From the NCBI GenBank assembly GCA_016302725.1, contig JAEDNB010000075.1, positions 1-9,392 on the forward strand: DNA of 9,392 nt. The letters are read 5' to 3'. The DNA comes from Lentisphaeria bacterium (lineage in GTDB: Bacteria > Verrucomicrobiota > Lentisphaeria > Oligosphaerales > Oligosphaeraceae). A program made the position numbers and the translations under genes. Under the pieces are notes generated by a model. The model was not told where the DNA came from. It saw only the letters and a list, made by a program, of their open reading frames with translations, and made no database searches. Positions 6,456 to 9,392 of this stretch are shown piece after piece. Each line of letters starts with the position of its first letter. The stretch's first letter is position 1.

Positions 6456-7250
6456 TCACCCCGCATTGCGCTGGCTTCGCTTCAGGATGATCTGATATCC
6501 CAGGATGACCAGGAAGGTGATGGCGAGAAGGAGGGTGGAGAGGGCGTTGATCATGGTCAGGGTGCCCCGCTTGATCATGCCCTGGATTTGGATGGGCAGG
6601 GTGGTGGTGCCCGGCCCGTTCACGAAGAAGGTGATGACGAAATCGTCGATGGAGAGGGTGAAGGCCAGGAGCGCCCCGGCAAAGATTCCCGGGAGGATAA
6701 TGGGCACCAGCACCTTCCAGGTGGTGACCCATCGGTTGGCCCCCAAGTCCCTGGCCGCCTCCAGGATGGTCATGTCGAAATCCTGGAGGCGGGAGAGCAC
6801 CGCCATGGTCACGTAACTGGTGCAGAAGGTGACGTGGGCGAGGACGATGGTCCCCAGGCCCAGGGAGACCTTCAGGGCGATGAAGAAGATGAGGAGGCTG
6901 ATGCCGATGAGGATTTCGGGCACCACCAGGGGGGTGTAGATGAGGCAGTAGTGGAAATCCTGGAGACGGCTCTTGTACTTATGAAGGGCAAAGGCGGCGC
7001 AGGTTCCCAGGAATGTGGAAATCAAGGTGGAGAGGGTGGCCACGATGAGGGTATTGGAGAGCGCCGCCCAGATGGGGCGTCCCTTGGCGGAGAAGAGTTC
7101 GGCGTACCATCGGAGGGTAAAGCCCATCCAGACCGTGCCCTGCCGGTTGGCATTGAAGGAGTTGACCACCAGCAGGAGGATGGGCACATAGAAGAAGAGG
7201 AGGACGCTCCAGGTGAGAATCCCCGGGAAATGGCTTCGGCGCATTCCCAT
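6456..7250 (-). CDS. potC: Spermidine/putrescine ABC transporter permease PotC
   Basis: The product is 264 aa, the normal length for PotC. It has about six membrane helices (roughly 11-31, 64-89, 103-128, 132-154, 184-209, 238-257). The EAA loop that docks on the ATPase is EAARDLGANRWVTTWKV with LPGI (164-189). The FTLSIDDFVITFFVNGPG stretch (197-214) is typical of PotC-type permeases. With PotB it would form the inner-membrane channel of a type I ABC importer. The ATG shares one base with the potB stop (TGATG), and a perfect GGAGGT lies six bases upstream (7257-7262). The polyamine substrate is inferred from family similarity; related permeases import other cations or small solutes. Confidence 0.93.
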   Translation of the reverse strand: MGMRRSHFPGILTWSVLLFFYVPILLLVVNSFNANRQGTVWMGFTLRWYAELFSAKGRPIWAALSNTLIVATLSTLISTFLGTCAAFALHKYKSRLQDFHYCLIYTPLVVPEILIGISLLIFFIALKVSLGLGTIVLAHVTFCTSYVTMAVLSRLQDFDMTILEAARDLGANRWVTTWKVLVPIILPGIFAGALLAFTLSIDDFVITFFVNGPGTTTLPIQIQGMIKRGTLTMINALSTLLLAITFLVILGYQIILKRSQRNAG

Positions 7251-8134
7251 CAGACCACCTCCTTCGCCGGCTTGGCGGTGCCGTCAGGCTGCTTTTTTCC
7301 CTTGAGGAAATAGAGGAGAGGGAGGAACATGATGACGGTCATCACGGCGGAGAGTGCGGCTGCGGCGGGGAGGTTCCTGTGTTCCAGGGTCATCTTCACG
7401 ATGACATTTCCCACCATCATGGAGTCCTTGTCCCCCACCATGTCGGGGATGACATAGGAGCCGATGCAGGGGATGAGGACCATCAGGCAGGCGGAGAGCA
7501 ATCCGTCTGCGATTCCGGGCACGAAGACGCGGAAAAAGGCATGGAGGCGGCTTGCGCCCAAGTCCATGGCCGCCTCGAAGAGGGAGAAGTCGAACTTTTC
7601 GGCGGCGGCATAGAGGGGCAGGATGGCGAAGGGCAGTTCGGTGTAGACCATCACCAGGAGGACGGCCTCGGGCCGGTAGAGGAGGACCGCGTCAGGGGAG
7701 AGGAGATGGCAGGCCACCAGGAGATTCTTCAGCAGGCCATCGGGATGGAGGACGGATTTCCAGGCGAAGATCCGGATGAGGAAATTGGTCCAGAAGGGGA
7801 TGATGGTCAGGAGGAGGACCATGTCCCTCACCTTGGCGGAGACCCGGGCGATGTAGTACGCCACGGGCACGGCAATGGCCAGGGTCATGCCCGTGCAGGC
7901 CACGCTCATCCAGATGGTCCTCCAGATGATGGAGGGGTAGTTGGGATAGCTGAGGGCCTTCAGGGTCTCCAGGGTCCACTGGTCGCCGATGCCCCCGTTC
8001 TCCCCGCGGCTGCGGAAGGAGATGGCGAAGATGATGAGGGTTGGCAGCAGGAAGAAGACGGTCATCCACAGGAGGGAGGGGGCGGTGACCGCACACTCCC
8101 CCAGGGTCCGCCGGCGCATTTCGGCAGGCTTCAT
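7250..8134 (-). CDS. potB: Spermidine/putrescine ABC transporter permease PotB
   Basis: The product is 294 aa. It has about six membrane helices (roughly 18-40, 74-97, 104-126, 155-178, 207-229, 257-277). The EAA loop is EAAMDLGASRLHAFFRVFVPG (187-207). The stretch PFWTNFLIRIFAWKSVL (113-129) is a strong PotB/PotH-family signature. It would pair with PotC in the membrane and couple to PotA. The start overlaps the potA stop (ATGA), and GGAGGAGA lies six bases upstream (8141-8148) inside the last potA codons, so expression is probably coupled. The C-terminal tail is short, basic and cytoplasmic. Confidence 0.94.
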   Translation of the reverse strand: MKPAEMRRRTLGECAVTAPSLLWMTVFFLLPTLIIFAISFRSRGENGGIGDQWTLETLKALSYPNYPSIIWRTIWMSVACTGMTLAIAVPVAYYIARVSAKVRDMVLLLTIIPFWTNFLIRIFAWKSVLHPDGLLKNLLVACHLLSPDAVLLYRPEAVLLVMVYTELPFAILPLYAAAEKFDFSLFEAAMDLGASRLHAFFRVFVPGIADGLLSACLMVLIPCIGSYVIPDMVGDKDSMMVGNVIVKMTLEHRNLPAAAALSAVMTVIMFLPLLYFLKGKKQPDGTAKPAKEVV

Positions 8135-9378
8135 TTCCGTTCTCCTCCCTGGGATTCCAAGGGGGGAGAGGCAGGGGAGGCGTCCTCCTGGGCGGGTTCG
8201 TCCCCGGGAAGCTGGGGCGGCATCTGGAGGAGGTCCTCGTCCTTCTCGCTGTAGCGTTCCAGCATGAAGCCGTCATCGGACTGCCAGGAGATGAAGACCT
8301 TGTCCCCCCAGGTGATGGGCTTTTCGTCCAGCATGAAGCGGTTGTGCTGGCGGGTGACAGCCACCCGCCAGTCCGGGGCGATGCTGACCCAGTACCGGGT
8401 ATGGTCGCCCTGGTAGACGATGTCCTCCACGGTGGCGGGGAGGACATTTTGCTTGGGGCCGGTCTGAGGGCGTTCCACGGAGATGGAGAACTTCTCGGGG
8501 CGGATGGAGACGTGGACCAGGTCGCCCTTGGCCTTCTTCTTGTCGTTGAAGCAGAGGAGGGGGGGCAGTTCGGGCACGTCCAGCCAGCAGTATTCGGAGT
8601 CCACCACCTCGGAGATGCGTCCGTCGAAGAAATTGGTGTCTCCGATGAATGCGGCGACGAAGCTGGTCCTGGGGGCCTCGTAGATTTCCGCCGGGGTCCC
8701 CACCTGTTCCACCCGTCCGTTGTGCATGACGGCGATGTGGTCGGAGATGCTCATGGCCTCGTTCTGGTCATGAGTGACATACATGAAGGTGATGCCCACC
8801 TCGTCGTGGATGAGGGAGAGTTCCAGGCTCATCCGCTGGCGCAGTTTCAGGTCCAGGGCGGCGAGGGGTTCGTCCAGGAGGAGGACGCGGGGTTTCATGA
8901 TCAAGGCGCGGGCGATGGCGGTCCTCTGCTTCTGCCCTCCGGAGATTTGGTTGGGCTTCTTGTCGGCGCAGGCCTCCATCTGGATCATGGCCAGCATCTT
9001 GTCCACCTGCTGGTCGATTTCCTTCTTGGGGAGGTGCTTCAATTTCAGCCCGAACGCGATGTTCTCCCTGACGGTCATGTGGGGGAAGAGGGCGTAGTTC
9101 TGGAAGACGGTGTTCACCTTCCGTTCATTGGGGAGTTGCTCCGTGATGTCCTCTCCGTCCAGGAGGATTCGTCCACTGTCCGGCGTGTCGAAGCCGGCCA
9201 GCATTCGGAGGAGCGTGGTTTTTCCGCAGCCGGAGGGGCCTAGGATGGAAAAGATCTCGCCTCGCCGTATGGTCAGGGTGACGTCGTCAACCGCTTTCAG
9301 GGAACCGTATGACTTCGTCACACGGTCGAACTTCAAAAATTCTTCCAACTCAACCGTTTCCTTAAGTTGCGTCAGCAT
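8131..9378 (-). CDS. potA: Spermidine/putrescine ABC transporter ATP-binding protein PotA
   Basis: The product is 415 aa and would hydrolyse ATP to drive uptake through PotB and PotC. All nucleotide-binding motifs are present: Walker A GPSGCGKTT (47-55), Q-loop Gln93, signature ISGGQ (145-149), Walker B VLLLDE (165-170), D-loop ALD (174-176) and switch His203. The VSIRPEKFSI stretch (290-299) belongs to the C-terminal regulatory TOBE domain found in PotA-like ATPases, which runs to about residue 375. The last 40 residues are acidic and Pro/Ser-rich and go beyond the usual length (about 360-380 aa). ATG 9378 lacks a Shine-Dalgarno in the 14 visible upstream bases; TTG at codon 11, preceded by AAGGAA, is a possible alternative. 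Promoter and any upstream gene lie outside the window. No PotD-type binding protein is present here. Confidence 0.95.
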   Translation of the reverse strand: MLTQLKETVELEEFLKFDRVTKSYGSLKAVDDVTLTIRRGEIFSILGPSGCGKTTLLRMLAGFDTPDSGRILLDGEDITEQLPNERKVNTVFQNYALFPHMTVRENIAFGLKLKHLPKKEIDQQVDKMLAMIQMEACADKKPNQISGGQKQRTAIARALIMKPRVLLLDEPLAALDLKLRQRMSLELSLIHDEVGITFMYVTHDQNEAMSISDHIAVMHNGRVEQVGTPAEIYEAPRTSFVAAFIGDTNFFDGRISEVVDSEYCWLDVPELPPLLCFNDKKKAKGDLVHVSIRPEKFSISVERPQTGPKQNVLPATVEDIVYQGDHTRYWVSIAPDWRVAVTRQHNRFMLDEKPITWGDKVFISWQSDDGFMLERYSEKDEDLLQMPPQLPGDEPAQEDASPASPPLESQGGERK

Positions 9379-9392
9379 CGCTGAGAGTGGCT

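Noticed and set aside
6361..6732. N-terminal extension of the 241-aa membrane protein
   Set aside because: It lies largely under potC in another frame, and the Shine-Dalgarno at 6366-6372 supports ATG 6360.

Overview
The window looks like a stretch of GC-rich bacterial chromosome. The best guess is a member of the PVC group, most likely Lentisphaerota or a related Verrucomicrobiota lineage. This rests on a secreted DUF4838 protein and a large lipoprotein of the esterase plus 'LILLGG' type, both of which I associate with Lentisphaerota, Planctomycetota and Verrucomicrobiota. It is an inference from gene content only; there is no rRNA or marker-gene evidence in the window.

Layout. Positions 1-55 hold most of a tRNA-Thr(UGU) on the minus strand, cut by the window edge. 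The only plus-strand protein gene (144-1913) encodes a secreted DUF4838 protein with a glycosidase-like N-terminal domain. Seven minus-strand genes face it and read from the right edge towards it: potA (9378-8131), potB (8134-7250) and potC (7250-6456) for a polyamine-type ABC importer; a single-pass membrane protein of unknown function (6360-5635); a double-hotdog FabZ-like dehydratase (5528-4584); a small multi-drug export family membrane protein (4587-3748); and a lipoprotein with a degenerate esterase fold (3647-2007). The joins potA/potB, potB/potC and dehydratase/exporter overlap by 4, 1 and 4 bases. The other gaps are 95-106 bases and no strong terminator is visible, so one transcription unit or two adjacent ones are possible.

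How the genes may work together. PotABC would supply the ATPase and both permeases of a polyamine importer; no PotD-type binding protein is in the window. The next four genes share an envelope theme: an acyl-chain dehydratase, two membrane proteins and a lipoprotein. Nothing in the sequence links them to polyamines directly.

The most interesting point is the double-hotdog dehydratase. Its first half keeps the FabZ catalytic His but has lost the Glu, and its second half keeps the Glu but has lost the His. The two halves could therefore build one composite active site. Other points are the esterase-like lipoprotein that lacks both its nucleophile Ser and its His, a 29-bp direct repeat that copies the 3' end of that gene including its stop codon, and a 17-bp tandem repeat in the leader of the dehydratase gene.
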